This document shows, one piece after another, positions 34,125 to 46,484 of a DNA stretch of 64,000 nt. A program made the position numbers and the translations under genes. Origin of the DNA: Scytalidium lignicola (taxonomy: Eukaryota; Ascomycota; Leotiomycetes); assembly GCA_002812745.2 (NCBI GenBank), contig NCSJ02000154.1:33938-97937 (forward strand), written 5' to 3'. Below the pieces are notes generated by a model that ran no database searches, was not told where the DNA came from, and saw only the letters and a list, made by a program, of their open reading frames with translations. Numbering within the stretch: position 1 is the stretch's first letter; the number at the start of each line of letters is the position of its first letter.

Positions 34125-34749
34125 TTACGACGAAACTTCTGCTTCAGGTGCAACCAGTACTCCCTTTTCCTCAAACAGCTTTGCTAGCTCTCCATTTTGA
34201 TGCATCGAGACCAGAATATCACATCCTCCAACGAACTCTTTGTCAACATATAATTGTGGTATCGTCGGCCATTCAGAGTATTCTTTGATGCCTGCCACAC
34301 AAGTTAGCTAACCCTCTCCTTGCTGAAGAATGAACAGCGTGTCTCCTGAGAAACCATTGTCTTCCTTACCTTGCCTCAAAGCATCGTCCTCCAACACATT
34401 GAACGCAGAAAATTTGGCTGGATCCACGCCCTGAAGACCTAAGATCTGGATACTTGCCCTCGAAAATCCACACTGCGGTGTCTCTGGCGTTCCCTTCATG
34501 AACAAAACTACCGGCGCCGAGGCAACAGCCTTGTCTATTGACGCTCGTGTCTCATCAGATAGAAACCGTAATGCGACAGGTGATATTTTCTGGAATGCGA
34601 ATCTGGAGGCGATGGATGGTGTTGGTCGGACAGCTCGACGGAAAGCCTATATAAAAGTAAAATTGTTACAATCAGAGAGGTTTTTTTAAACTATAAACAT
34701 TGTTAGAACATATTTTGCTTACCGTCGATAAAATAGGTCTTGCTAGCAT
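34125..34749 (-). CDS. GRX5: Monothiol glutaredoxin, mitochondrial (Grx5)
   Basis: Exons are 34723-34749 (27 nt), 34370-34646 and 34125-34291; 156 residues. The spliced N-terminus ([20 protein letters not shown]) is Arg-rich and lacks acids, as a mitochondrial presequence should. The active site is CGFS in [20 protein letters not shown], with the GSH-binding [10 protein letters not shown] and GGCDI motifs following. Grx5 passes 2Fe-2S clusters from the scaffold to targets in the matrix. It is convergent with the upstream-numbered neighbour and divergent from the small coiled-coil gene. Confidence 0.96.
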
Positions 34750-35620
34750 ATTTAAAGCTGTTCTTATATGATTTCTTACAAAAATTATGTAGGGGAGGAG
34801 AGGGTTCGGCGTATTTTAAGTTTCAATGACGAACAGTGTCGGCTGACCAATCAACAACGTTCAGTAATCGACGAGGCTATGGCAATCTGAACGCCACTAT
34901 TGGTACAATTATACCTGATATATATATTTTGCGCCTCTTCCAACATAAAAAATTTTTGGCGCATTATAATACTACATATAGCATTTTCATGGAATTCAAG
35001 AGAAATGTTGAAAAGGGCGATTACACCTAGCAGAACTTTGTTCTGGATTGGGAAATTTGGAGATGGAGAAGATGTTCAGTGCATTACTGGTACTAAAGAA
35101 ATGTTGTTTGGCGTTATGAGTTAAGGATAATTAGAAATATTAGAAGTGAAAGATGTTTTCCTGTATTGATTTTGTGGATGCAGTATTGTAAGCATATGAG
35201 CTTTACAAATGTTAGATCATGTGCCCGTAAACTTTGTTTAGGTTGATATATCGTTTTATTCACTTCACTTTCGAATAGTAAAGCAATATTCTAGAAGTGA
35301 TCTCACTTTTGATCCCTTTTACTGGTTTCGTTCTATCACAAGTGAAGTTCAAAACTTCAACTACATCACACAGCCAACTTTAATACCAACTTCAATCTTC
35401 CGGCTACCAACAACTTTCAACTAAAAGATATATCGACTGCATCTAAACCAACTAGGTGGGTTTCTATTTTACTTAGTAAAATCCTAATTTCTTTGAATTT
35501 TAATTCACTACCTCAATTGGCACCTCGACTTCAGTCTCCCAGAGACTAATTAGAAGCAACCAAAGCCACAACACCACCACGATATCTCCTCCTCAATTCC
35601 AACTATATCACGTCGTCACG
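34750..35620. other. Divergent promoter region (GRX5 / small coiled-coil gene)
   Basis: A/T-rich with no supported gene. The last 250 bases are C/A-rich like a leader and contain gtgggt at about 35457, a possible leader-intron donor. Confidence 0.55.
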
Positions 35621-36624
35621 ATGTCTGCTACAATGACCCCAGCTTCAAAGGAGTTCTCGAATCTCCCTGTTACCCCTAAATTGAAAATCAAACCAAAGGT
35701 CATCCTCACCATCAAACGTCCAATTAGGGATGAGCACAAAGTTCAACCCACTAAAACTGTTCCCAAGCCGAGCAAGATGGTATCCACAGCCGGTATCTTC
35801 AAGAAGCAACGTAAGCAGGCTGCGACCAAGAAGAAATCAGGTCAAAAGTCAAAGTTCACTCAGGAGCTCGACAAGGAGATGGAGCTTATGGGTGGTGTCA
35901 AAGGTAAAGTTGACAACAAAACCCCATCTTTCCATTTCTTAGAAGTTCAATACTGACAATAACGTCAAAGATGGAATGAAGAATGCTCGTACCAGAATCA
36001 TGCTGAAGATGACCCACCACCTGAATGAAGTCCACAAGAACCACATGGCGACCCATGCTCAAGGCAAAGAAACCGATGCCAACTTCCTCAACTACATCGC
36101 AACTACATCTACCGTTCTCAATGCCCCACTCGAGAAGGAACAGATCGAATCCACTGTTAACCGAAATGGCAAGCTTATCAAGGAAGTTTCCGAGATGGGC
36201 AAACTTATTGAGAACTTCAAGAACAAGATCGAGGCCGAGAAGACCAAGCTCAATATGAACTGGAAGAAGTGGGATGAAGTGCAGCGTGAGTTGGCTCAGC
36301 TTGGTGCCGAGGTCTTTGGAATTGGTGGTTCTGCTATTACTCCCAACAAGGACGAAGAGAAAGGCTACCGTCGTGAAATGGAGGTCGTCAACGCCGAGCA
36401 TAGCACCAAACTCGCTGAGACTACTACGGAGATTAAGGCAATTGGAGTTGGGGCCATGAACAAGATGAAGACTTCTGAGAAGGTAAGTTTTTTCCCTTCT
36501 ATTTTACCTGTTGTGTTTCTTTATAATATCATTTTAATTAATGCCCGCTTTTTGGATCTAGGAATTAAATGTCGCTGCCAAGAAGGAGCAGGCTAAGATT
36601 ATTGCTGCAATTCTAGAAAACTAG
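35621..36624 (+). CDS. Small charged coiled-coil protein, function unknown
   Basis: Exons are 35621-35903, 35971-36482 and 36562-36624; each join keeps phase, giving 285 residues. The first third is basic and Pro/Lys-rich (FKKQRKQAATKKKSGQKSK). The rest is a long helical, heptad-like region with Met/Lys/Glu bias (IENFKNKIEAEKTKLNMNWK), ending ELNVAAKKEQ...ILEN. No enzyme motif, signal peptide or membrane segment is seen. The protein is not a family I recognise; it may be lineage-restricted. Consistent splicing across three exons and coding-like codon use support it as real. Confidence 0.78.
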
Positions 36625-37017
36625 ACTGCACGATTAGGACAATATGGATGGATGCTTTTGTACTTACGGGGGAAATACACACCCTCCTGCACTGAATGAT
36701 GGAAGTGGGGAGGGATTTGAAGGGACAGTTTTGATAATGGCTTTTTTGAACTTATACTCGCGTTTTATACCCAATGAAGGACATGGATGGATGAATGGAT
36801 TGATTGATGGATAATTGATGGAAAGGATATGGAATTAAGGAAACTCTGAAACGATAGAATGGATCCAACTTATCGGTTGCTTAAGCTAGCTACCTAGAGA
36901 ATTTCAGCAATTCAATCTAATTTAAAAAATAAAAATAATGCAAACCTTCTTCCTCCCAAGCGCCATGCAAATCCGCGAATGAAATGATAAATATCAAAAA
37001 GAAAAACCCACAAAAAA
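36625..37017. other. Convergent 3' intergenic region
   Basis: Holds imperfect TGGA/TTGA tetranucleotide repeats at about 36780-36825. Nothing else. Confidence 0.6.
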
Positions 37018-38360
37018 TTAGACATCTTGCTTTTCATCTACCACAACGCCCCAGTCATGATCGTCCTTTCCATACATGATATTTACCAACCAGCTCTTGA
37101 TCAAAGCAGCATATTCGCCACTGTCGCCGCGGACCATAGGGATGCTCAAATCCTGGTCTTTATAATGAATAGTTGACACGGGTGCAACAAAGTACGCCGT
37201 ACCAGCGGCAAAAGCTTCCACCATACGTCCTTGGTCAACGGCCTGGACGACCTCATCCATAGTGAACTTGCGTTCTACAATTTCCAAGTCTGGAAGGTCG
37301 CTCTGGCCGTTAGTGAGTCTCTCGCGTATCAGTTGAAGAATACTTCTTCTGGTTACGCCATCAAGGATGATCTTATCATCCAAGGGAGCGGTGACGAGCT
37401 GGATCTTTCCCTCTGGGGTTCTCCATACTATGAAGAAATTGCTTGCTCCAGCTTCAGTCACCATGCGCTCCTCTCCGAGCAACCACAGGACTTGATCGTA
37501 ACCTCGAGCACGGGCTTCGCCGTTGGCTAGCAAGGATGGACCATAGTTTGCACCAACTTTTGCGTATCCGAACCCGCCTGGCCAAGCCCTGACCATATCA
37601 TTCTGAGATGCTAACAACTTCATGCCGATAGGCGAGTCTAGCGGTGGCATGAAGCAAGCAATGATAAATAGGGTGCACTCCTTTGGCGTCTGTACGCCCA
37701 ACGCTCCAGCTGAGCCAATCATCGTAGGGCGCTATTTAGCTATTAGTTTCCATCTCGAAAACAATTTCGGCTATGAAGTGTCTATTATCGAGGACATACC
37801 AGGTAAAGATAAGACCCCTTCTCAGGCAACCACTTTGGACCATCCGTGGCAATGAAAGCCATGAGGAGCTTCTCCAGCTCCTTGGGATCAAAAGCAGGCA
37901 GGGAGATCCGTGTAGCGGAAGTGAGCATTCGTCTGCAGTTTGCATCGGGTCTAAACAAGCGCAGCTTGCCATCGTATCCTCGGTACATCTTCATTCCTTC
38001 AAAACATTCCGTGGCGTAGTGCAGCACACTGGCGGTTGGGGCCAGGGAAAGGTTTCCATATGGCTTCAACTCTGGATCCTCCCATCCGTATCCTACACGC
38101 CAGACAGCAGTGATCATATGATCGGTGCATTGAGACTGCGTGGCAATGATTGGGTCACCTGGCTTTGGGACAGTCATTGGAGTTGTGGTCTTGGTGAACT
38201 TTAATTTGGAGGCGTCTAGAGGACGAAGAGCCGGCCGGGTTCCATTCTGCTCTGTTGGAGTGGTTGCACTTGCAAGGCTCTTTGCAACGGCAGCTGCCGT
38301 GAGCTCAGTTCCCTTCTCCACGTTGGGAGGCGGTGTCTGAGAAATTGCAGATGGTGACAT
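37018..38360 (-). CDS. Branched-chain amino acid aminotransferase (class IV PLP)
   Basis: Exons are 37800-38360 and 37018-37731; 424 residues. Visible family motifs: SVLHYATECFEGMKMYRG near the substrate pocket, RLFRPDANCRRM, the catalytic-lysine region GGFGYAKVGANYGPS, the glutamate loop WLLGEERMVTEAGASNFF, GVTRRSIL for the PLP phosphate, and EAFAAGTAYFVAPV. It interconverts Leu, Ile and Val with their keto acids. The N-terminal 40 residues contain few Arg and several acids, so mitochondrial import is not obvious; cytosolic and mitochondrial paralogues are common and I cannot assign which this is. Tandem with ECT1. Confidence 0.95.
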
Positions 38361-39709
38361 TCTCGATATTAATGTTCTTCAACGAAGGAAGTTATGTACG
38401 TTGATGTCGATGAGGGAACTCTAAAGCAAGCTAAGTGCCAAGTCTTCTTAAGGTATATGAGACAGAAATAGGAATGAGAGAAAGAGAATGAATGGAGAGC
38501 AAACCAAATGTAGAAAGTTGGGTTGCTTGGACGGTTGAGTCACAGGAGCGAAACACGGAATACTTAGGAGTATTTATTTAAGCAAGGGCAATGGAGCTTG
38601 CGGGAGCTAGAACTAGCAGAACAGACAAGAGGCCTGCAAAACTTGCCGGCTAGCCACGCAGCGGCCGAGCAAATTTCTAGTTGCAAAAATAATTTGATAG
38701 CGTCCGAGACTGACGAGGGACGAGATGCAGAGAAATCTTCTCGTCCGCAGGATGTCACCATCCCTTTGCAGCATAGGTGGAGACAACAGCATGGCCAATT
38801 GGTTCGAGTCTCTAGATATAGAAAACGGGGAATAAATCTGCTCGGAGCTTGACAGTCCAAGGGCGTGGCGAGCGTGGGAATGGCCGAAGAAGAGGAACAT
38901 TGGAAGCAGAAAAATGACGATAGCGCCACCCCCCCTCCGTCTTTAGAGATTTTAAAAATTGATTAGCGTTGGGCGTGGCGTCGAGTAGGAAACCACAGGC
39001 GTCACGGAAAAGCTCCGGCGAACCCAGAACGGGCACCTTTCTAGAACGTGTCTAGGGCTGAGTTGTAGTAACCTTATTATCGAATTATCCTGTTAACCAG
39101 GGCTGCCAGATACTGTACTTACGTACAGCATCAGCGAGTAACTTTCGTGACGGTCTTCTCAAACCCTCTCAAGCGCTCTCGATATTTCGACGTCATTTGG
39201 AACCCCTTGCATAGTTCCTCAGTCGGCGGGGTGCGAACCTATCCTAGCGCCAACAACTTCAGTTCCTAAAACTTGTAGCTAAGTAATCGGGTCTCGGTTG
39301 CTGCAGCATATCGTCGGCTTTACATTGCGGATCAACTGCGCACGACGTCGTCTTGCAGCGGAATATGAACCTCCAGCAAAAAAAATGTTGAGCTCCTGCA
39401 TCATGAATTATTGTACTCTGCCACGAGGCTTTCCACACGTGACCGAATTACTCTCACTTATTGTATGATAGCAGCTGGAAGTCACCGGTTGTCTATTTCC
39501 TTAATCCCTAACCATGCCCACGTGCACGCTGCGCTGCGTATTTCTATCGGGTATCTCTTACAAGTGGCAGGTACAGTTCTTCCATATACCCATGGCTTGC
39601 ATATACCAGATATGCATGATGATTCTATACCTTGACATCCCTTCTTTGGTTTATTGTATCCATGCTCGTCTTCTGCAATAACTAAATGTGTCTTGATCCA
39701 AGCAGTGCT
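38361..39709. other. Intergenic region upstream of the aminotransferase
   Basis: 1.35 kb. Contains the palindrome TGTAC-TTAC-GTACA at 39114-39127. No supported gene; overlapping ORF calls are shadows of one another. Confidence 0.55.
39114..39127. promoter_or_regulatory. Palindrome TGTAC-TTAC-GTACA
   Basis: One of five TGTAC(N1-4)GTACA dyads; about 750 bases upstream of the aminotransferase start. Confidence 0.35.
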
Positions 39710-41250
39710 CTACCCCGCGTGTGGAGCTGCTTCCATCTCCTCGCGTCTCTTCTGTTCCTCGCCAATGCCTTTAACGCCCTTGACGCGCTGTCGTTCCTCG
39801 TAAATTGCTCGGCTCTTCATAATGCGCTCCACAATCTGCCCCGCGTTGACGTTCGCGAAGGCGTGTGCACCAACTTCTCGGTAGATGCCCATCTCCTTGG
39901 GTGCCGTATAGGGATCATAGGTAAGCGGCATAAACGAGGTCCTGCAGCAATGGTTAGCAAAGGTCCAAGTGTAAGGAGGATGCAGCAGCAGCAAACTCAC
40001 GGCCCGTGGTACACGGCATCGGGTCGACTCCACGGCAAGTTATCTAGGTATGGACGAGAGGGGGTAAATGGAGCCCCGAATACTACCGCGTTAATGTACT
40101 GTGAAGACTTAGTCTCTTATCACTCTGGAATCATGCACGGAAACTCCCTACCTTGCATTGCAAGACACAAAGGCCACGCTCATATATGTTCATGATGGGG
40201 TAATTTACGCCCTTCCAGCGATTGATCTCTTCATCATCATGCACCCCGGCTACCACAAAGACTGGGCCGTAATCACCTCCTTTGGCAACTCTCTGTTGGA
40301 CTGCTTGTTCACTGTACCACCCATTTTCTCTCCCCAGTTTTTCCTCGGCTTTGGTAACCTGTCGGAGAAACTCGATATGGCCCGAAGAGAACAGGTCGAA
40401 TCCTCCATCAACATAGACGACACGCTGGCCTGGCCTCGACTTCAGCCCTCCACACAAACTCTTAAAGATGCCCTTTTCGTCTACAGCATCTTTCGACGCA
40501 GTCCAGCTCCAGACGCTGGCACCCGGATGCAGGCCTGTTTCATCTGTAGCATATAGACGAATCCTCTCAGCCATTGCGGCACCGACAGTCTGCCGTTCCT
40601 CGTCTGTTCCAGAGCCTTCTTTGCCAGCCAGCACATTGGCTAGTGATCTAATAAAGTGCGTGCGGGTGCATAGTAACATTCGCCCAACGAGATCGGTAGT
40701 TGATATACTTGGTGTACGCTTCACAACTTTGAAGCGTCCAGCTGCCTTCACAAATCGATAGCAGTCTTCGCCGCTGCTATCTGAAGTGATGTCGTCGCCA
40801 TGCACGACATATTTGCAACCATAATGCGTAATCCAAGGGAGAGACGTGACATACGGAGCATAGGGGACTGATTCGGTAACCCATCGACATGCATCCACGG
40901 CAGCAATTCTTAAAGTTACACAAGTCAGTAATGATTCTTGGCGCGCACCTAGCTTTAACTATTCACCGTTCTTCCAACGTCATGACCGTGGGCCCTTTGT
41001 TCTCGAGAATTGCCTCATCTGAATGTATGCCTACATAGAGTTCGTTCCCTAGCTGTCGTGCTTGAAGCATTGCACCTGCATGTCCTGAGTATTCTCGTTA
41101 GTGGATGTGCCCCGCGGGGTTCTCTTGGGCCTTCGACCAACCGTGATGGAAGAAATCCCAGCACCCATCGACCCAGATCCGACCTTCTAGTACGGCAGGT
41201 GCCGGTTCGCCGGCTGGAGCATCTTCTGCAGATCTACCTGTGGATGCCAT
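39710..41250 (-). CDS. ECT1: Ethanolamine-phosphate cytidylyltransferase
   Basis: Five exons: 41142-41250, 40967-41084, 40152-40908, 40001-40098 and 39710-39941; 437 residues. There are two cytidylyltransferase folds, as in Ect1/PCYT2. The first has RIWVDGCWDFFHHGHAGAML; the HxGH motif is formed across the first splice site. The second has VVYVDGGFDLFSSGHIEFLR, with SSGH replacing HxGH. Further landmarks are THYGCKYVVHGDD and INAVVFGAPFTPSR. The enzyme makes CDP-ethanolamine, the committed step of the Kennedy route to phosphatidylethanolamine. The second catalytic half lacks the first His of its HxGH, known for the C-terminal half of this family. Divergent with the conserved unknown gene. Confidence 0.95.
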
Positions 41251-42138
41251 CTGAAGCAGAACAAAGTGAGTTTCACAGTGAAGTGCTTGCTGTGGGCGAG
41301 AATGTTAAGATTCGGTGATGAAATGAGGCGAGGGGCAGCATTTTGTTGCCCTTCACCGCCTTTGTACGGTCCAGCGTTGCACACCTCTGATCCATTAGCT
41401 CTGGTACGCCAACTAGCTCTGCAGCTCAAGTTACAGTAAAGAAGCACGTAGAGTCGTAGCCCAGAGACTTCCGGTTGCAGTGTATTGCTGTCAACGAAGC
41501 TGCGTGGCGGAGATGACTGGATATGAAGATTGCACCGAGATGCGACTCCACCTATCGAAGTAAGGAGATAGATAAAGACTTATCCTTTGGGTATTCATCT
41601 AGATCTCTCGTTCGAAACTTAATTATCCTGTTATGGATGATGTCGTGGGTGTCTAGATTACTTGCAGAGAATTTCAAAAGCTCCTCATGTCTCACTGTTT
41701 TTGGGTACCAATAGCCTCGACCGCCAATGCCCGTCAATTCAGATACTGAGCTTCCCAAGCTACATTGCTTCAGCTACCCAAATGGTACCGTAACGCGCGT
41801 GCATTGGTCCCCTGAGACATAAACACAGTAACTTATCGCACACGGATGTAACTCGTAACGGGGGCAGGTACCCGTATCTGGCACTTGACGGTGGGAAACT
41901 GGGTCCGTAGCAAATGCACACAGCAATTCTCTCATCCCTAGGATTTTCTCACGAGAACTTCTTCAACCCTTCTCCTCGTACCTCTGGTCTGCTTTATTAC
42001 AACGACGCGGCATTCCAGAAGGGCGCGTGCTTAATCATCGAAGAGGCAGCATCCAGCAGAAAGCAACGCCTAGAGGATCCAGGGGACATTACCCCCTGAG
42101 ACCCCTCTGCTAAACCCAAAACGGCGTTGCCACATACA
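41251..42138. other. Divergent promoter region (ECT1 / conserved unknown)
   Basis: About 890 bases, nothing recognisable beyond pyrimidine-rich leader sequence near 41930-42120. Confidence 0.55.
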
Positions 42139-43571
42139 ATGCAGCAGCCAACTACGTCCACTTCGCAGAACAATGGCGGCGGTCTTTTTGGTAGAGGAAC
42201 CGCCATTTTTGGAGGTTCCAAACCGGCCACTACGACAAGAACAACAAGCAACGGATCCATAGCTGGCTCAAACGATTCTTCTACATACAGCGCAGCGATT
42301 TCTAAGGGAGCAGGGTTCGTTCGCAAAGCCTCTTTTTCTGCCAATGCAAAGAATAGCGGCCGCGGTGATCGAGGGCGCAATAATTCGATAGCGGCAGACG
42401 ATCCCAACCTCACTCCCCGGAAGAGGTCGACCTCAATTAAAGGCCGGGTTTCCAATTTAGCTCCTCCAGTACCTTCGACACTAACCCCTCCATCCCCCAG
42501 AGAATCCGAGGGAGGGCCAAAATCTGCAGACAGCGCCAGGACGGTTCCACCGACGGGAGACGCTGTGATAACTCAAGAACCAGGGGCACAGTCAATTACC
42601 TCCACGACAGCATATAACAATATGCTTTCAAGCTTGTCCTCGTCCTCTCAGGCGGCGCCTTACGGGCAACCTCCTATTCAACCACCTAGTCCAACATTGG
42701 AGACGATAACATATCAGCATATACAGGAGATGGCGTCGAAGCGGATGCAGACATTGTACTATTTAAGAAAAGTGTATGCAACCAGATATATCTGATTGAC
42801 TTCCATTAACTAACAAAAATACGAATTAGACACGAAGGCCGAGTATACTGGTTCAATACCGTACTCTTCAACAAAAATGATTTACAGCGAATGCCGTATT
42901 TCGAACCACGAAAATTGGCAAGGCGTGCGACCAACTATCTCTTGCTCGGCTTGTCTCTTCCAGTGATACTAGATATCAACTCTGCCTCACCACTGGAACT
43001 TCTCAAGGCCCTGAATGCCCTTTTTGCTGAGTTCGAGTCTTTCCAACAGGCCCATCCTCCAGACGGGTCAGCGTCATCCCTGACACGAGGTCGATTCCCT
43101 CAGATGTTCAAGCGCTCCAATGTAACGGGAGTTGGCCGACGACGTACCAGTTCTGCGGCAGATATTGGACTCCCAATGAGCAGCGAAAATGGCGATTCAA
43201 AGTTTGGAAATGGCAGCATCTCAGCTGGCGGGGCCAGCACGACTGCTGTCCCACTTGGTGAGGCCGATCTTTTTCCTGGAGAAGAGTACACCCATCTGTT
43301 AACGCCATCTTTACCTTTTGATCCGGACTTTTATGAGACCTTTGCTACTCTGTGCGATGTACTGATCGATTGCTATACAAAGCTTATGAGTCTGATCCCG
43401 TCTCCACGAGACTGCACTCCCGTAGTGGCGGAATTATTTACAAAGGTTGATGCCAGGGTACGAAAGGTCATAGTACAAGGTGTGGTGAAGGAGTTTGAGG
43501 AGAGTAGTCGAGTGGGTGTTAAAAGCGAGATAGCTGGTGTTGGTAAAGTAGTTCTGGGAGCTCTGATGTGA
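42139..43571 (+). CDS. Conserved-looking fungal protein of unknown function
   Basis: Exons are 42139-42773 and 42830-43571; 458 residues, with a ctaac branch site. The first 170 residues are low-complexity and Ser/Thr/Gly-rich. A compact domain starts near MASKRMQTLYYLRKV and continues across the splice site as HEGRVYWFNTVLFNK, MPYFEPRKLARRATNYLLLG, then Leu-rich helices (LELLKALNALFAEFESFQQA). A disordered insert with RRRTSSAA (possible AGC-kinase site) separates it from FYETFATLCDVLIDCYTKLM and a helical C-terminus. No catalytic motif or membrane segment is evident. I cannot name the family; the domain looks well conserved in style. Followed in tandem by RAE1. Confidence 0.85.
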
Positions 43572-43711
43572 GGGTAGAATATTCATGCAATATGAGGAGT
43601 TTAGGAATCTTGGCACACGGCATTTACGGGTTTATGGCATGGACGACAGTGTGATGGAGATGGGATTTACGGCGCTCTGATAATTTAAAGATATCCCCAG
43701 CAATGCATTTA

Positions 43712-43729
43712 CATATTCATATTCATATT
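43712..43729. repeat. CATATT x3
   Basis: Three perfect tandem hexamers in the 3' flank of the conserved unknown gene. Confidence 0.85.
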
Positions 43730-44162
43730 CGAGATTGCAGGAATTCGAGAGTATAAAATAAAGAGTATCTTTGCTCAAAGTTCATCAGATACCATAACGC
43801 ATTTTGTGTCATCAACAGTGGCACCGCTTTTTACACGGGCACACATCAGTGCTTGACTCTATTTTGGTAATCATCACCTGAACAGGTTTGGATCCAGCTC
43901 CTTCGACAGAGCTTCTAAGGCATTGTATCAAGTATATCCAGCCACTTTCAGCAGCAAACTATTGATACCGACCTCCGCTTTGCTATAAGCTATAGACCCG
44001 GGGAAAAAAGGTAATGAGAACCTCTCGCATCAAGAATAAGCCCCATCGAGTTACCCATCCATACCACTTGCGTAGTAGAAAGGGCAATCGCATAACTATC
44101 GATCTCGACGAAAAAAACTCCCAACTACCGGTCAATCCCTCACTGACCTAAGAACATCCTAA

Positions 44163-44348
44163 ATGCCTCCCACAATCAAATCTTCCAAGGTCCGACAGAA
44201 CATCGCACAAGAAGCTCGGACTCATATCTTCATCCATATGGTCTCCAAGGCTACGAACTGTGTTCTCAAGGTCAACGAGATAGTGGTACAGACGACAAGA
44301 AGGTGGAAGGAGAGAGCGAAGGATAAAGTAGAGGGACTAAGCCGCTAG
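44163..44348 (+). CDS. Possible 61-residue basic protein
   Basis: An ATG-to-TAG frame beginning MPPTIKSSKVRQN and ending with a Lys/Arg-rich helix (RRWKERAKDKVEGLSR). Context at the start (aaATGcc) is acceptable. It stands alone in a 1.2 kb gap and has a helical, positively charged composition rather than a low-complexity one. No family is recognised. A chance ORF of this length is quite possible, so the call is weak. Confidence 0.32.
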   Translation: MPPTIKSSKVRQNIAQEARTHIFIHMVSKATNCVLKVNEIVVQTTRRWKERAKDKVEGLSR

Positions 44349-44802
44349 ATTGCTTCTATGGCGGCGCGTTTCCGCAACTCCTACAAATAATGAAGGCTGT
44401 CCGGGGACTTTCTCCCAAAGCATGGATTGGCCATAAGCTGACCGAGATGTGGGTTTAAAACCACATCTCTGTTTGTGTGCTTCGAATGCGATTCTTTGAG
44501 CGAGAGGTTGAGGAAAGAATAGATTTGAAACGATGTGGCAGATACTTTTTTGTATCCAATTTGCTAGTGCAGAAATTTAGCGCCTAAGTAGCTCGTGAGA
44601 TCTCTGATTGGCTGTAGCTTGAAACCATTCGTCGCGACTGGATCTTGAACTTTATCGGGATGCTGCCTCAAGCTTGCTGCCTGCAAGAAACCTGTCAGTC
44701 CCGTATATAACCCTCTCTTTTCCCTTGAGCAGTGTAGAAACTCTCAGGTAAAAGTCGTCTCTCCTTCCTCGCGCTGGTGACCAGCGCTCAATCGTCACCA
44801 AA

Positions 44803-46000
44803 ATGTCGGGCCTTTTTGGATCTACGGCTGCCTCCACGAACCCAACCAACACGCTTGGTGATCTTTCGAAGGACATTGCTCTTACTTCGCCACCCGAGGA
44901 TAGTATCTCGGACATTTCGTTTTCTCCGCAGTCAGAGCATCTTGCTGTTGCCTCCTGGGATAAGAAAGTGCGCATATACGAGATCACGCAAGCTGGAGGA
45001 AGTGAAGGCAAGGCACTATTTGAACATGAAGCTCCCGTTCTTAGCTGTCACTGGTCGAAGGTAGGTTCTGAACATCATATCTATATCGAATGAGAAAACA
45101 TACTTACTCATAAAAAACAGGATGGCACTAAAGTAGTTGGTGGAGGAGCGGATAAAGCTGCGCGCATGCTCGACCTCGCGGGCGGTGGAAGCGTGGCACA
45201 ACAAGTAGCAGCGCATGATCAACCTATTCGAAGTGTCAGATTCTTCGATGCTCCGAGCTCAAATGCTCAAATGCTGGTTACAGGGTCCTGGGACAAGACA
45301 ATCAAGTACTGGGACCTGCGAACGCCAAATCCCGTTGCAACAGTCCAATGCCAGGAACGAGTATATACAATGGATGTAAAGGACAAGTTATTAGTCGTTG
45401 GGACCGCGGACCGCTACATCAACGTTATCAATCTGAATGAACCACATAAATTCTACAAGACATTGCAAAGTCCTCTGAAATGGCAGACAAGAGTCGTCAG
45501 CTGCTTTTCAGATGCGACTGGTTTTGCGGTTGGCAGTATCGAGGGAAGGTGCGCTATACAATACGTGGAAGAAAAGGATTCTAGGTATGTTTATGCTGAC
45601 TTCAAGTACCACTCTATTATGCTCTCTACTAACTCATCTCAGCTCCAACTTTTCCTTCAAATGTCACCGTGACCCAGCAGTCAATAATGTGACCAACGTA
45701 TACTCGGTCAACGCCATCTCATTTCACCCAGTCCACGGCACGTTCAGCACAGCCGGTTCCGATGGAACATTCCACTTCTGGGACGGCGTGGCTAAGCACA
45801 GACTTAAGGGTTATCCAACAGTTGGCGGTACGATTTCCGCAACAGCATTCAACCGCAACGGCAACATCTTTGCCTATGCCGTTAGTTACGATTGGAGTAA
45901 AGGATATTCTACCAACAATGCTCAGTATCCGAATAAGGTAATGATGCACCCAGTCAACGGAGATGAGTGCAAGCCTCGACCAAGTGTGAAGAAGAGGTAG
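44803..46000 (+). CDS. RAE1: mRNA export factor Rae1/Gle2 (WD40)
   Basis: Exons are 44803-45060, 45121-45584 and 45643-46000; 359 residues. It is a seven-bladed WD40 protein: ISDISFSPQSEHLAVASWDK, DGTKVVGGGADKAARMLDL, MLVTGSWDKTIKYWDLRTPN, LLVVGTADRYINVINL and TFSTAGSDGTFHFWDG are blades. The Rae1/Gle2-specific stretch is FKCHRD...VNAISFHPVHG. The N-terminus MSGLFGSTAAS has an FG-like patch. It binds the GLEBS motif of Nup98 at nuclear pores and acts in mRNA export and spindle assembly. Convergent with KEX1. Confidence 0.96.
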
Positions 46001-46484
46001 AGCTACGAGAAGATAGATGGATATTGACATGGGTGGATATTGCATAATAGGAATCATTGGGAGATAAGGAAGAAATAGCTAGGGGCTATCTAAATGAGAA
46101 TGCAGCTTCTCAGATGATGGAAGGAAGAATAACTAGGGATTCTTGGTGGATGTACAGATCATAAGTCGAAAGGGCGTTTGGCGAGAACTGCTTTTATTGA
46201 ACGACATCGGTATCAAAACGGCCTAAAATCTGATATTAGAAAATGAACCTACCTTTTTACAATCTTTCGCAAATCTTTGATGGAGAATGCAAGTTCAAAC
46301 CCATGCCATGCGAATTTTGATAGTCAATCAGGAGGAGTAACAAGTAATAATTAAGTTATATAGTTAAATCCCGTTCCATTAGATATTGCACTCTTAATGG
46401 AAACTATGCTAGACAAATATATTCATAACCTCAGAACAAATGAAAATGCCCCTAACGCCAGATATGTCTTGTTCATCTTTCACC
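46001..46484. other. Convergent 3' intergenic region
   Basis: Between RAE1 and KEX1; A/T-rich, nothing recognised. Confidence 0.6.

Larger units (their letters stand above)
43572..44802. other. Intergenic region before RAE1
   Basis: Contains a threefold CATATT repeat at 43712-43729 and a 61-codon ORF (44163-44348, listed separately). The end is C/T-rich like a leader. Confidence 0.55.

Noticed and set aside
38795..38815. GGTTCGAGTCT resembling a B box
   Set aside because: No A box or cloverleaf upstream at the correct distance.
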